From: Oscillatoria sp. FACHB-1407 | GTDB lineage: Bacteria; Cyanobacteriota; Cyanobacteriia; Elainellales; Elainellaceae | Reading direction: 5' to 3' | Length of the DNA: 64,000 nt | NCBI RefSeq assembly: GCF_014697545.1 | Contig: NZ_JACJSA010000005.1 | Span: 347,785-411,784 of the forward strand | Shown here: positions 25,842-34,485 of the stretch, piece by piece | Position numbering within the stretch: the stretch's first letter is position 1 | How the letters are laid out: every line of letters begins with the position of its first letter | Position numbers and translations under genes: made by a program | The notes under the pieces: model-generated | The model's input: the letters and a program-made list of their open reading frames with translations, nothing else | Databases searched by the model: none | Told to the model about the DNA's origin: nothing

Positions 25842-26822
25842 TTATTGTTGCTGGTGCAAATAGAGGAAAGCTTCGACTTCTGCGGCGGACGGTTGAGCGG
25901 CGATCGCCCCTGCCCGTAGGGTGGTCAACGCACCAACAGCACTGGCATAGATCACCATTTTTTTAGCAGCATCAGGGTCACTCAAGACATGAACTCCCTG
26001 TTGACAAAGCTGATGCAAGAAACCTGCGACAAAGCTGTCTCCGGCTCCAGTCGTGTCTTCAGTATCAACTTCAAAGGCAGCCACTTTGCCTTCGTTTTCA
26101 CCCAGGCAATAGGCACTACCGCGATCGCCATCGGTAATCAGCACTCCTTCTAAATCCCCTAAACGGTGGGCAATCACACCGGGATCGGCTGTGCCAAACA
26201 GCCATTCTGCCTCTTCGACTGCCAGCTTGAGAAAATCAATATGTTTGACAAACTCCTGAATGATTGACCGTGCGGCTTCGACATCTTGCCAAAACATGGA
26301 TCGCCAGTTGACATCGACCAGAACCTTGACGTAGTGCTGTTCGGCAAGCTCCAAGGCTCGTTCGATCGCAGCTTTTGTGTCGGGATAAGCCAACTCTAGG
26401 GTGCCCAGCACAAGAAAATCGGCATTGGCAAACAGAGAGACAGGTAATTGCGCGGCCTGCAAATGGGTGTCGGCAAACTCGGCGGTGTCGCGGCTACCAA
26501 ACCCGGCAAATTGGCGATCGCCCGTTTCGGATCGCAACACATAAATTTCTCTCGTGGGGGCGGTGTTGTGGTGCTGGATGCCTGTGGTATCAACTCCGAT
26601 GCTGTGCAACAACTCCACCAACGTCTCACCGGGAGCATCTTTACCAACACAGCCAATAAATCCAGCCGGAGTCCCCAATTTGACTAAAGCGGTCGCTACA
26701 TTTGCGGGTGCCCCGCCGGGGTAGGCTGTCCAGGAGGTGACTTCTTCAAGGGAGCGTCCAGGTTGGTCAGCGATCAGATCAAACAGAATTTCGCCCAAGC
26801 AAAGTACACGGGGGCTAGTCAC
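25842..26822 (-). CDS. PfkB-family carbohydrate kinase (fructokinase-like)
   Basis: A 326-aa sugar kinase. The start is the GTG ending at 26,822, with AGGAAG 6 bases upstream. N-terminal CLGEILFDLIADQ and GGAPANVATALVKLG bind sugar. The C-terminal PfkB signature 2, DTTGAGDSFVAGFL, contains the catalytic Asp and anion hole. The sequence resembles fructokinases (fructose to fructose-6-phosphate) more than ribokinases, but the exact substrate is inferred. Confidence 0.88.
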   Translation of the reverse strand: MTSPRVLCLGEILFDLIADQPGRSLEEVTSWTAYPGGAPANVATALVKLGTPAGFIGCVGKDAPGETLVELLHSIGVDTTGIQHHNTAPTREIYVLRSETGDRQFAGFGSRDTAEFADTHLQAAQLPVSLFANADFLVLGTLELAYPDTKAAIERALELAEQHYVKVLVDVNWRSMFWQDVEAARSIIQEFVKHIDFLKLAVEEAEWLFGTADPGVIAHRLGDLEGVLITDGDRGSAYCLGENEGKVAAFEVDTEDTTGAGDSFVAGFLHQLCQQGVHVLSDPDAAKKMVIYASAVGALTTLRAGAIAAQPSAAEVEAFLYLHQQQ

Positions 26823-26868
26823 AAATATCTTCCTTTTAGAGCTTAAAACAAACGAATGGATTTAACTG

Positions 26869-27414
26869 TCAACGAATGGCTTCTTGGAGTTGAGTGGCAA
26901 TGCGATCGCCAAATTCGGGATCTGTATTTGCCAACCCTAACAGTTGCAGGTATTCCTGCCAGGTTAACCCTGCTGATTCAATAATGGCAAATGCTTCTGC
27001 TTCGATCTCTTGTTGCACCCGAACGGATTCGAGATCAGTCTCTGCGCCTTGCAACTCTCCTTCACGCCGCTCAATTAACTCTACAACTTGCAGGTAGGCT
27101 TGAACGAATTGGCTTATCTTTTCTGAAGAAATGGCGTTGATATCGACATTTGGGGGGCTATCTGGGAATTCGGTAGCGGGAGGCGATGCGGGAGCAGGGG
27201 GCAATTCCTGGGCGATCGCACCACTGACCCAAAGGCAGAGATACAACAATAGGCACAACAAAAAGCTAAAGGTCAACAGCACCGCTTTTTGGATCGCCTG
27301 GAACACCCGACCGATCCGAGAATCGGGCACCAGGAACTGAGCGGGATTGTGTCTAGCCAATCGGTTGAATGAGAAGGGCTGAGCGAGCGATCGCCTAAAT
27401 GCTTTCCTGAACAT
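26869..27414 (-). CDS. DUF4168 exported protein
   Basis: A 181-aa protein with one membrane helix or signal at about residues 44-68 (LLTFSFLLCLLLYLCLW). A Pro-rich stretch follows, then a helical DUF4168 domain at about 95-181 (ISSEKISQFVQAYLQVVELI; LTWQEYLQLLGLANTD). The long 43-residue N-terminal extension before the hydrophobic segment is unusual, and the true start may be downstream. Function unknown. It lies 46 bases upstream of the PfkB gene in the same direction. Confidence 0.75.
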   Translation of the reverse strand: MFRKAFRRSLAQPFSFNRLARHNPAQFLVPDSRIGRVFQAIQKAVLLTFSFLLCLLLYLCLWVSGAIAQELPPAPASPPATEFPDSPPNVDINAISSEKISQFVQAYLQVVELIERREGELQGAETDLESVRVQQEIEAEAFAIIESAGLTWQEYLQLLGLANTDPEFGDRIATQLQEAIR

Positions 27415-27526
27415 GCATGAAGTTTAATTAGGTTCTTATACTTACCTGAATTATCAGACAGCTTTTGCGGATAAACCTCCTAGAATTGAAATAGGCAATG
27501 AGTAGATATACATAGGTAGTGGCGTT

Positions 27527-27844
27527 ATGGCTGGCGATGACAATCAAACCTCCGGTTCTCTCTCAGAACGAGAGTTGCAAATCGTTGAACTGGTGGCGGC
27601 TGGCTTAACTAATCAAGAGATTGCAGAAAAGCTAGAGATTAGCAAGCGCACCGTTGATAACCACATCAGCAACATCTTGACTAAAACCGCCACTGGCAAT
27701 CGGGTCGCGTTGGTTCGTTGGGCACTCCAGTGGGGCAAAGTCTGTATCGATGAGGTGAATTGCTGTAGCTTACCGATTCCGTCGGATGCACTTCCGCCTC
27801 CGATTGATTCGGTGCCGATTTCAGGGGATGAGGTTATTTCTTGA
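27527..27844 (+). CDS. pedR: Small LuxR-type regulator, PedR-like
   Basis: A 105-aa protein that is almost only a LuxR/FixJ helix-turn-helix (residues 10-70: LSERELQIVELVAAGLTNQE, ISKRTVDNHISNILTKT). This short form, followed by ALVRWALQWGKVC, matches cyanobacterial PedR, a redox-responsive regulator of photosynthetic electron transport genes that depends on a conserved Cys. Cys at the WGKVCID segment fits that. The C-terminal 35 residues are Pro/Ser-rich and may vary. The gene name is by similarity recalled from memory. Confidence 0.7.
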   Translation: MAGDDNQTSGSLSERELQIVELVAAGLTNQEIAEKLEISKRTVDNHISNILTKTATGNRVALVRWALQWGKVCIDEVNCCSLPIPSDALPPPIDSVPISGDEVIS

Positions 27845-27921
27845 ATCTGATTCGTGGGAAAATGATGTGCCGCATCATTGCCGCTCACTACGCGGGACAA
27901 GTTTGAAAACAGGGCTTTGAG

Positions 27922-28218
27922 ATGAACGAGGCATTATCCCAGATTCAACCGGGTCGTCAGGTGCGTTACTGCGTCTGTTGTCCTACATTGCCATATGCCG
28001 TCTATTGTGAAGTGTCGGCTCACCTACGTCAGGTCACCGGGGTAGATGCAGGTCTACTGCCGCAGACGTCTCAGCAGTTTGACTACACGCAGAGTCAGGT
28101 TGGGGGACTGTGGATTGAGTACAGTCAGACAGCGGATGCAAGCTCTCGACATCAGGTAGAGCAAATTTTGAACTACTATGGCGATCGCTATGGTCGGTGG
28201 TTAGTGATGGATAGTTGA
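27922..28218 (+). CDS. Small hypothetical protein
   Basis: A 98-aa protein, probably conserved in cyanobacteria, whose function I do not recognise. It has two closely spaced cysteines near the N-terminus (RYCVCCPTLPYAVYCEV), which could bind metal or be redox active. The C-terminal half alternates aromatic residues (YTQSQVGGLWIEYSQ, LNYYGDRYGRWLV). It lies 78 bases after the pedR-like gene in the same direction. The open frame ends in TGATGGTCAGTGG, the start of a repeat tract. Confidence 0.6.
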   Translation: MNEALSQIQPGRQVRYCVCCPTLPYAVYCEVSAHLRQVTGVDAGLLPQTSQQFDYTQSQVGGLWIEYSQTADASSRHQVEQILNYYGDRYGRWLVMDS

Positions 28219-28470
28219 TGGTCAGTGGTCAATAGTCAATAGTCAGTGGTCAATGGTCAATGGTCAATAGTCAGTGGTTAGTGGTCAATGGTCAATAGTT
28301 GATGGAGAGATGATGGGCGATTGACAATTGACGAATGACAAATGACAAATAAGGTTTCGATAGTGGATGGTCAATGGTGAGTCAGTGGTCAATGGTGATA
28401 GTTGATGGAGAGACGATGGGCGACCGACAATTGACGAATGACCATTGACCATTGACAAATTACGAGGTTT
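28219..28470. repeat. Tandem/interspersed TGGTCAATAGTC repeat tract
   Basis: About 250 bases built from degenerate units such as TCAGTGGTCAATGGTCAATAG. The longer block beginning GTTGATGGAGAGA and running through CAATTGACGAATGAC occurs twice, near 28,297 and 28,402. Fills the gap between the hypothetical gene and hisS. Confidence 0.8.
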
Positions 28471-28492
28471 TGATTGAGTACACGGCGATTTT

Positions 28493-29785
28493 ATGGGCAC
28501 TATTCAAGCACTCCGGGGAACGCGGGACATCCTGCCAGATGAGGTTGTTTACTGGCAATATGTTGAAGCCGTCGCGAGAGATATTTTTAACAAAGCGGCT
28601 TACCGCGAAATGCGTACACCCATCTTTGAGCAAACAGAACTGTTTGAGCGGGGCATTGGGGAAGCAACGGATGTGGTCGGCAAAGAGATGTACACGTTTC
28701 AAGATCGGGGCGATCGCTCAATTACGTTGCGACCTGAATTAACCGCAGGATTGGTGCGATCGCTGATCGAACACAAGCTCTACGCCATCAGCCCAGTACA
28801 ACGGATGTGGTCGATTGGCCCTGTATTTCGCTATGAGCGTCCGCAGGCAGGGCGACAGCGACAGTTTCACCAGATTGATGTGGAGATCATGGGCAGTGCT
28901 GATCCCCGTGCCGATGCAGAGGTGATTGTACTGGCAACTGATTTGCTAAATGCATTAGGCTTGAAAACGCTGAAGTTGGATATCAACTCAGTAGGTACGT
29001 CGGACGATCGCCAACGCTATCGACAGGCTCTCATTGATTATTTAACGCCTTACAAAGCAGAGTTAGACGCTGATTCGCAGGATCGCCTGACCCGCAACCC
29101 TCTGCGAATTCTCGATAGCAAAGACGAACGGACGAAGGCGATCGTGCAAGACGCTCCTAACCTGCTGGATTACTTGAGTCCAGAGTCACAACAACGATTT
29201 GAGCGAGTGCAGCAGTGTTTGACCGATGTGGGGATTGCCTACAACATCAACGCTCAACTGGTGCGCGGGCTGGATTATTACACTCACACTGCCTTTGAGA
29301 TTCAGTCGGATGATCTGGGTGCTCAAGCGACCGTGTGTGGCGGTGGACGCTATGACGGACTAGTGGCTCAGTTGGGTGGTCCCGATACGCCTGCGATCGG
29401 GTGGGGCTTAGGCATGGAGCGATTGATCCTGTTATTGCAACAACTTCAGACTCCAACTCAAGCCAATCTCGACTTTTATGTGGTGTCAAAGGGCGATCGC
29501 GCTGAAGCTCAAGCTCTACAACTGAGCCAGACCTTGCGGCATCTGGGCTTCTCCGTAGAACTCGATTTGAGCGGCAGTGCCTTTGGCAAACAGTTCAAGC
29601 GGGCTGACCGCAGTGGGGCGATCGCCTGTCTGATTTTGGGTGATGCCGAAGCCGAGAACGGAATGGCTCAACTGAAATGGATGCAATCCGGAGAACAGGG
29701 GGCGATCGCTCAAGCTGACTTGCCTACCCTGGCAGATGACCTGCGCCACAAGATTGCAGATATTCGCGCTAACCAAAAAGGCTAA
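28493..29785 (+). CDS. hisS: Histidyl-tRNA synthetase
   Basis: A 430-aa class II aminoacyl-tRNA synthetase that charges tRNA-His. N-terminal ALRGTRDILP is the usual HisRS start. Class II motif 2 lies in MWSIGPVFRYERPQAGRQRQ, and the His-specific motif LVRGLDYYTHTAFEI is near residue 257. Motif 3 is GWGLGMERLILLL, and the anticodon-binding domain covers about 330-420. Complete. Its 3' end runs into GGATGAA tandem repeats. Confidence 0.95.
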   Translation: MGTIQALRGTRDILPDEVVYWQYVEAVARDIFNKAAYREMRTPIFEQTELFERGIGEATDVVGKEMYTFQDRGDRSITLRPELTAGLVRSLIEHKLYAISPVQRMWSIGPVFRYERPQAGRQRQFHQIDVEIMGSADPRADAEVIVLATDLLNALGLKTLKLDINSVGTSDDRQRYRQALIDYLTPYKAELDADSQDRLTRNPLRILDSKDERTKAIVQDAPNLLDYLSPESQQRFERVQQCLTDVGIAYNINAQLVRGLDYYTHTAFEIQSDDLGAQATVCGGGRYDGLVAQLGGPDTPAIGWGLGMERLILLLQQLQTPTQANLDFYVVSKGDRAEAQALQLSQTLRHLGFSVELDLSGSAFGKQFKRADRSGAIACLILGDAEAENGMAQLKWMQSGEQGAIAQADLPTLADDLRHKIADIRANQKG

Positions 29786-29910
29786 AGGCTAAAGGATGAA
29801 GGATGAAGGATGAAGGATGAAGGATGAAGGATAAAACCAGAACATTGGAATTTTGCTGTTCTTATCCTTTAGCCCTTATCCTTTAGCCTTTTCTTTTTAT
29901 CCTTCCGCCT
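29783..29910. repeat. Inverted STRR-type heptamer repeats between hisS and the convergent gene
   Basis: Five to six tandem GGATGAA heptamers (29,790-29,832) face complementary TATCCTTTAGCC units (29,872-29,895), separated by about 40 bases. The arms can pair and probably act as a bidirectional terminator. Heptamer STRR repeats are known in filamentous cyanobacteria. Confidence 0.75.
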
Positions 29911-30586
29911 TTAGCGTTTCTTCTCTCCCCCGTCCTTCTTCTTTTTTCTCGCTTCTTTCCTGAATCGGTGGACGAAGTACCAGATACGCCACCGCTCCAA
30001 ACAGGGGAATCAGGGATGCTGCCCAGAACAAACGGCGATCGCTTAGTCCCCGTCGTGCCATATCATCTCCCAAAATCGCCGGGAAGATAAGGCAGAGCAT
30101 ACAAAAGTCGAGGCTCATGACATGGACAAAGCGACTGGTTTGCCACTGGTAGGCAAAATCGCTCCAGTCACCTGCGATCATGCCATACGCCACAAAAGGA
30201 ATGAGGAGAAGGGCGATCGCCAATCCATTCCAGCGAGAATCGAGCCACTTCAGGAGCCAGTTCTTCTGACCTGCGAACGTGCCATTCGGTTGCCGTAAGG
30301 CGAAGTAGGGCAACAGGGCAAAGGCTCCCACGCCAAATGATCCGGCAACAAAGAGGGAGGCAGGCACCTTTTGCATCCTGCCATCAATCAGCAAGAACGA
30401 GGCATAGATCAGGGGCACAATTCCCAGCGTGTTGAACAGTGCCACGATCAAAGGATTAATGCCCTGCCAGTCCCCTGTTACCAGTCTTTGAATGGTTTCA
30501 GCCGTATCGGGCTGATTGGGAGGTGCGAGAAAAAAGGCATAGCCAATAAAGCCAATCCACAACCCCCAGAAAATGACTCGATTCAC
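29897..30586 (-). CDS. Conserved cyanobacterial membrane protein, unknown function
   Basis: A 229-aa protein with about six predicted membrane segments (residues 4-20, 45-65, 80-98, 118-138, 150-170, 185-203). The charged tail (about 205-229; RSEKKEEGRGREETLKAEG) is partly encoded by the repeat DNA that follows hisS. The family resembles plastid/cyanobacterial conserved membrane proteins, but I do not assign a function. The stop lies just after the STRR region shared with hisS. Confidence 0.6.
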   Translation of the reverse strand: MNRVIFWGLWIGFIGYAFFLAPPNQPDTAETIQRLVTGDWQGINPLIVALFNTLGIVPLIYASFLLIDGRMQKVPASLFVAGSFGVGAFALLPYFALRQPNGTFAGQKNWLLKWLDSRWNGLAIALLLIPFVAYGMIAGDWSDFAYQWQTSRFVHVMSLDFCMLCLIFPAILGDDMARRGLSDRRLFWAASLIPLFGAVAYLVLRPPIQERSEKKEEGRGREETLKAEG

Positions 30587-30611
30587 AACGGTGCCTCACC
30601 CAATGACGGTT

Positions 30612-31151
30612 CTAACGCTGGTTCAAGTAGCGTCCTGCCATTGACAGTGTATCGCCCAGATCAACGTCCCCGTCTCCGTCTGCATCCAGAAAACTGCTCA
30701 AGACCGAGTTTTGTCCGGTTGAACCGCTGCTGGGGGCATTGTTATTAGTGGCTCCAGACTTGAGGAAATTGAGCGCAAGCGGAACGAGCACTGGAAGCAA
30801 CGATTGGATGGTGTTGGCATCAATCCCTGTTCTCTGGGCGATCGCCTCTGCCATCTGGTTCTGCTGAGCTGGGCTAAAGAGGGCTTGCAAGGCTCCCATG
30901 TTGGGGTTGGTGCCGCCGTATTGGTTCACGAGCGACTCGACGCGATCGTTGCCACCTGTGGCGCGTTGCTGTTGCAGAGCAGAGCGTACATAACTGCCCA
31001 CTACCGACATCATGGTTGAGGTCGTGCCGGAGTCAACTCCCTGGTTCTGAGAAACCTGCTGCACCATATTTAAAATGTTGCCAAGCTGATCAGGGCTACC
31101 TTGCTGATTGGGGTTGCTAATGGCTCCTAAAATTTGGTCAAACAATGGCAT
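30612..31151 (-). CDS. DUF937 protein
   Basis: A 179-aa protein starting MPLFDQILGAISNPNQ. DUF937 covers about residues 1-135 (LGNILNMVQQVSQNQG; TIQSLLPVLVPLALNFLKSG). The C-terminus carries a Ca-binding-like or dockerin-like DADGDGDVDLGDTL segment. The AGGA ribosome site is weak. It lies 26 bases upstream of the membrane protein gene (29,897-30,586), so they may be co-transcribed. Confidence 0.8.
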   Translation of the reverse strand: MPLFDQILGAISNPNQQGSPDQLGNILNMVQQVSQNQGVDSGTTSTMMSVVGSYVRSALQQQRATGGNDRVESLVNQYGGTNPNMGALQALFSPAQQNQMAEAIAQRTGIDANTIQSLLPVLVPLALNFLKSGATNNNAPSSGSTGQNSVLSSFLDADGDGDVDLGDTLSMAGRYLNQR

Positions 31152-31270
31152 AGGCTTCGATTCCTGCTAAACGTCACTCAAATTTCATTATTAAAAGTCT
31201 AAAATGTGGAACCGGGCATCAGCCTTGATGCCGAGTCCCATTCGTTACTCAGAAATAAATTTAGCCGGAT

Positions 31271-31630
31271 TTAGCCAACGGTCACTTCGCTGGTGTCAAC
31301 GTCGGTTGCCCCATTGACGCCTCTGGCGATCGCCACTGCCTTGGAGAGATAGGACTGATCGGGCACGTTGCCTCTGAGCACGACTTTGCTGCCCAACTGA
31401 GCCACCCACAGCGTGCCGACATCATCCAACTGCGCGTCATTGTCATAGGCGAGAGCAACCCGCTTTGCCAAACCGCTCTCATCATAGGTGCCGTCTAATC
31501 CTACCCGCTCTGGAGGAATGCTTTGTCCACTTGACGCAGGGGCAGCCGCAGGAGCAGAAGTTGCTCCTCCGACTCCGGTTTGAGCGACCGCAGGCTTGCT
31601 TCCTGGAAACAGTCTATCTAGCCAACCCAT
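31271..31630 (-). CDS. BON-domain protein
   Basis: A 119-aa protein with an Ala/Pro-rich N-terminus and a C-terminal BON-like domain at about residues 52-117 (LAKRVALAYDNDAQLDDVGT; VVLRGNVPDQSYLSKAVAIA). BON domains are thought to bind membranes or lipids. The ATG has a strong AAAGGAG site 9 bases upstream. No signal peptide. Same strand as the DUF937 gene but 119 bases away. Confidence 0.8.
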   Translation of the reverse strand: MGWLDRLFPGSKPAVAQTGVGGATSAPAAAPASSGQSIPPERVGLDGTYDESGLAKRVALAYDNDAQLDDVGTLWVAQLGSKVVLRGNVPDQSYLSKAVAIARGVNGATDVDTSEVTVG

Positions 31631-32231
<601 letters not shown>

Positions 32232-32668
32232 AAGTCACGGTTTCATCTGCTTAAAAACGGTGTTGCTCAGGAGAACTGGCTTTGCAGGCAAACGGCTGTT
32301 TTCCTGTCCGGGCTGTTCTTCAGCAATGCCTTAAAACTGATGATTGATGCTTTAGGAGGGGGATGTCCCCCTCCTTTTTTTGCATGGCATCCTTCTCGAA
32401 TGGGCATACCCCTTTTCGGTATGGCTGATTCACGACATGACTTGCGTCAGGCCGGTTTGCGAAACGTCCTACAGGTATTGCTCAGGTTTGGTCGCATCAC
32501 GTTCAGATTTTCGGGAGTCAACCAAGCTGCGGAGGCTGATGCCAGAGTTGGGAGTTCAATCCCCGGAGTCCCTGCTTTAAGTTGGACAGTTTTAGAATAT
32601 CTTGCAAAATATTTCAATTTATTGTTACAATCTTTTACATAAAGAAACAAATCTATACGGAGATTGTT
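32232..32668. other. Interval between psaC and the Psb35-like gene
   Basis: About 440 bases. Contains the psaC terminator at 32,354-32,381. The rest has no convincing gene. Confidence 0.45.
32354..32381 (+). terminator. Rho-independent terminator of psaC
   Basis: AGGAGGGGGA pairs perfectly with TCCCCCTCCT across a 2-base loop, followed by seven T residues. Confidence 0.9.
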
Positions 32669-32902
32669 ATGACTATCCTGATCGCTTTATTTATTGTCGG
32701 TTGGGTCGCTGTTGCTCTACTGGGCACCCAGGCTTACTTCCGGGGCGAGCAGTCGAAGCCAATCCATGAGCGCAACTGGCGTTCTGAGGGATTTGAAAAG
32801 CTATCTCAGTCCATCACGGGGTCTGAACTGGACTATGGCGATCGCGTCTACGCTTACTCCGGAATGGATGCTTACGCGAGCCGCAACCTACCTAATGGCT
32901 AA
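32669..32902 (+). CDS. Photosystem II Psb35-like small membrane protein
   Basis: A 77-aa protein from the ATG at 32,669 with GGAG 6 bases upstream; the frame is open further 5'. One transmembrane helix at the N-terminus (ILIALFIVGWVAVALLGTQA), then a soluble C-terminal part (HERNWRSEGFEKLSQ; DYGDRVYAYSGMDAY). I recall this sequence type being annotated as photosystem II Psb35-related. The location next to psaC fits a photosynthesis role. Followed by a strong terminator. Confidence 0.6.
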   Translation: MTILIALFIVGWVAVALLGTQAYFRGEQSKPIHERNWRSEGFEKLSQSITGSELDYGDRVYAYSGMDAYASRNLPNG

Positions 32903-32979
32903 ATAGTTGGTGTTACAAGGACTCATTCGACTTCTCTCCAGGTTGGATTGAGTCCTCTAACCCATCCATAAAATCTCAA

Positions 32980-33018
32980 AAGCACAGAGGCTTCCAGGTT
33001 TTGCCTCTGTGCTTTTTG
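32980..33018 (+). terminator. Rho-independent terminator
   Basis: AAGCACAGAGGC pairs with GCCTCTGTGCTT, followed by TTT. Located 78 bases after the Psb35-like stop codon. Confidence 0.85.
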
Positions 33019-33126
33019 CACGTTTAAGACGTCAGGTAATCTGAGATACGATTCAATATCCGCATAAACCCAGACAATATCCCCTATTCACAGAACATTT
33101 ATTGTTGAGATAGGGCGTATTACCAA

Positions 33127-34425
33127 ATGAGTGCAACGACAGAACCTCAAGTGGTTGACCAATCGCAAGCCAGTGAAGATTATCCCCTGAGTGCTGTACC
33201 GACTACAGCACGTAAATCCATGTTGTCGATGGCGTTTATGCTGTTGGGCTTCACGCTATATTCAGGGACATTTTTTGCAGGGGGTCTGGTTGGACCTGCC
33301 TTTCGCTTTTTTCCTGACCTGATTGTGTTGCTAGTCGTCGGCAACCTGATTTTGGGTGGCTATGCGGCTGCGCTGGCTTACATTGCCTCTAAAACGGGGC
33401 TTTCCACCGTCTTAATGGCTCGGTTTAGCTTTGGCAGTGTTGGCTCCCGTTGGGTCGATTTTGTGCTGGGATTCACCCAGGTGGGTTGGTATGCCTGGGG
33501 GTCTGGGCTGATTGCTGATCTGCTTAACCAGTTAGCAGGCGTACCGGAATCCTGGAACTGGCTGATTATTTTATTCTTTACCTATTTCTTTTGTATTACG
33601 GCTTATATCGGCTACCGTGCGATGGATTGGTATAGCCGCATTGCCGTACCCGCGATCATTATTTTGATGCTGTGGAGCCTCTCAATTTCTGCAAATCAAG
33701 CGGGTGGTTTTGAGGGATTGCAAGCCATTCAACCCACAGCAGAGTTAGGCATTGGTGCTGCGTTAACCATTATTGTTGGAACGTTTATTTCGGGTGGCAC
33801 TCAAGCTACCAACTGGAGTCGGTTTTCTGATTCTCCGCGCACAGCGACCTTATCGACGTTGGCAGCTTTCTTTATCGCCAATGGATTTGTGGTGTTTGGT
33901 GGTGCTTTCTGTGCCCTGGTGTATCAGGACTTCGACATGGTTTCGGTGATGGCGAAGCAGGGGCTATTGGTGGCAGGTTTTATTCTGCTGTTCCTGAATA
34001 TGTGGAGCACGCAGGACAACACGATTTACGCATTTTCGATCGCCTTTGCTCACATGTTCCGCACCAGTAAGCGTACTTTCTTTGTGTTGCTGGGAGCAAC
34101 GATCGCCCTGGCGTTGGCGTGGGGTGGCATCTACAAGAGTTCGCAGTTCATCAACTTTCTGATCCTGCTAGGCACCTTTATTCCTCCAGTCGGTGGTGTG
34201 GTGATGTCTGACTTCTGGCTCCACCGCAAGGGACAGTTCCCCAGTCTGGATGAGCCGCAACCTGCTTTCAATTGGGCGGGTGTGATTGCCTATGTGATTG
34301 CGTCGGCGATCGCTTACTACTCTCCTGGCATCAAGCCCATCAACGGTATCATTGCAGCTGCGGTGTTGTACTTTATTCTGGCGAAGGTGATTCCTCAAGG
34401 AAATCGGAGTCAGGCGATCGAGTAG
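33127..34425 (+). CDS. NCS1-family cytosine/purine permease (CodB-like)
   Basis: A 432-aa transporter with about twelve membrane segments. NCS1-type motifs include FFAGGLVGPAFRFFPDL and the first-helix segment FGSVGSRWVDFVLG. TQATNWSRFSDSPRTA near residue 222 is typical of CodB-type cytosine permeases. It would import cytosine or related nucleobases with a cation. The substrate is inferred. Single gene that shares a convergent terminator with the helicase gene. Confidence 0.88.
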   Translation: MSATTEPQVVDQSQASEDYPLSAVPTTARKSMLSMAFMLLGFTLYSGTFFAGGLVGPAFRFFPDLIVLLVVGNLILGGYAAALAYIASKTGLSTVLMARFSFGSVGSRWVDFVLGFTQVGWYAWGSGLIADLLNQLAGVPESWNWLIILFFTYFFCITAYIGYRAMDWYSRIAVPAIIILMLWSLSISANQAGGFEGLQAIQPTAELGIGAALTIIVGTFISGGTQATNWSRFSDSPRTATLSTLAAFFIANGFVVFGGAFCALVYQDFDMVSVMAKQGLLVAGFILLFLNMWSTQDNTIYAFSIAFAHMFRTSKRTFFVLLGATIALALAWGGIYKSSQFINFLILLGTFIPPVGGVVMSDFWLHRKGQFPSLDEPQPAFNWAGVIAYVIASAIAYYSPGIKPINGIIAAAVLYFILAKVIPQGNRSQAIE

Positions 34426-34438
34426 GGAGTGCTTTATA

Positions 34439-34476
34439 GAAGTCGGAGATTTTAAAAATCTCCGACTTCTTGTTTT
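34439..34476. terminator. Shared convergent terminator
   Basis: Two perfect 15-bp arms (GAAGTCGGAGATTTT and its complement) around a single base, followed by TTGTTTT. Serves the permease gene and, in reverse, the helicase gene. Confidence 0.85.
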
Positions 34477-34485
34477 CTAGAATTC

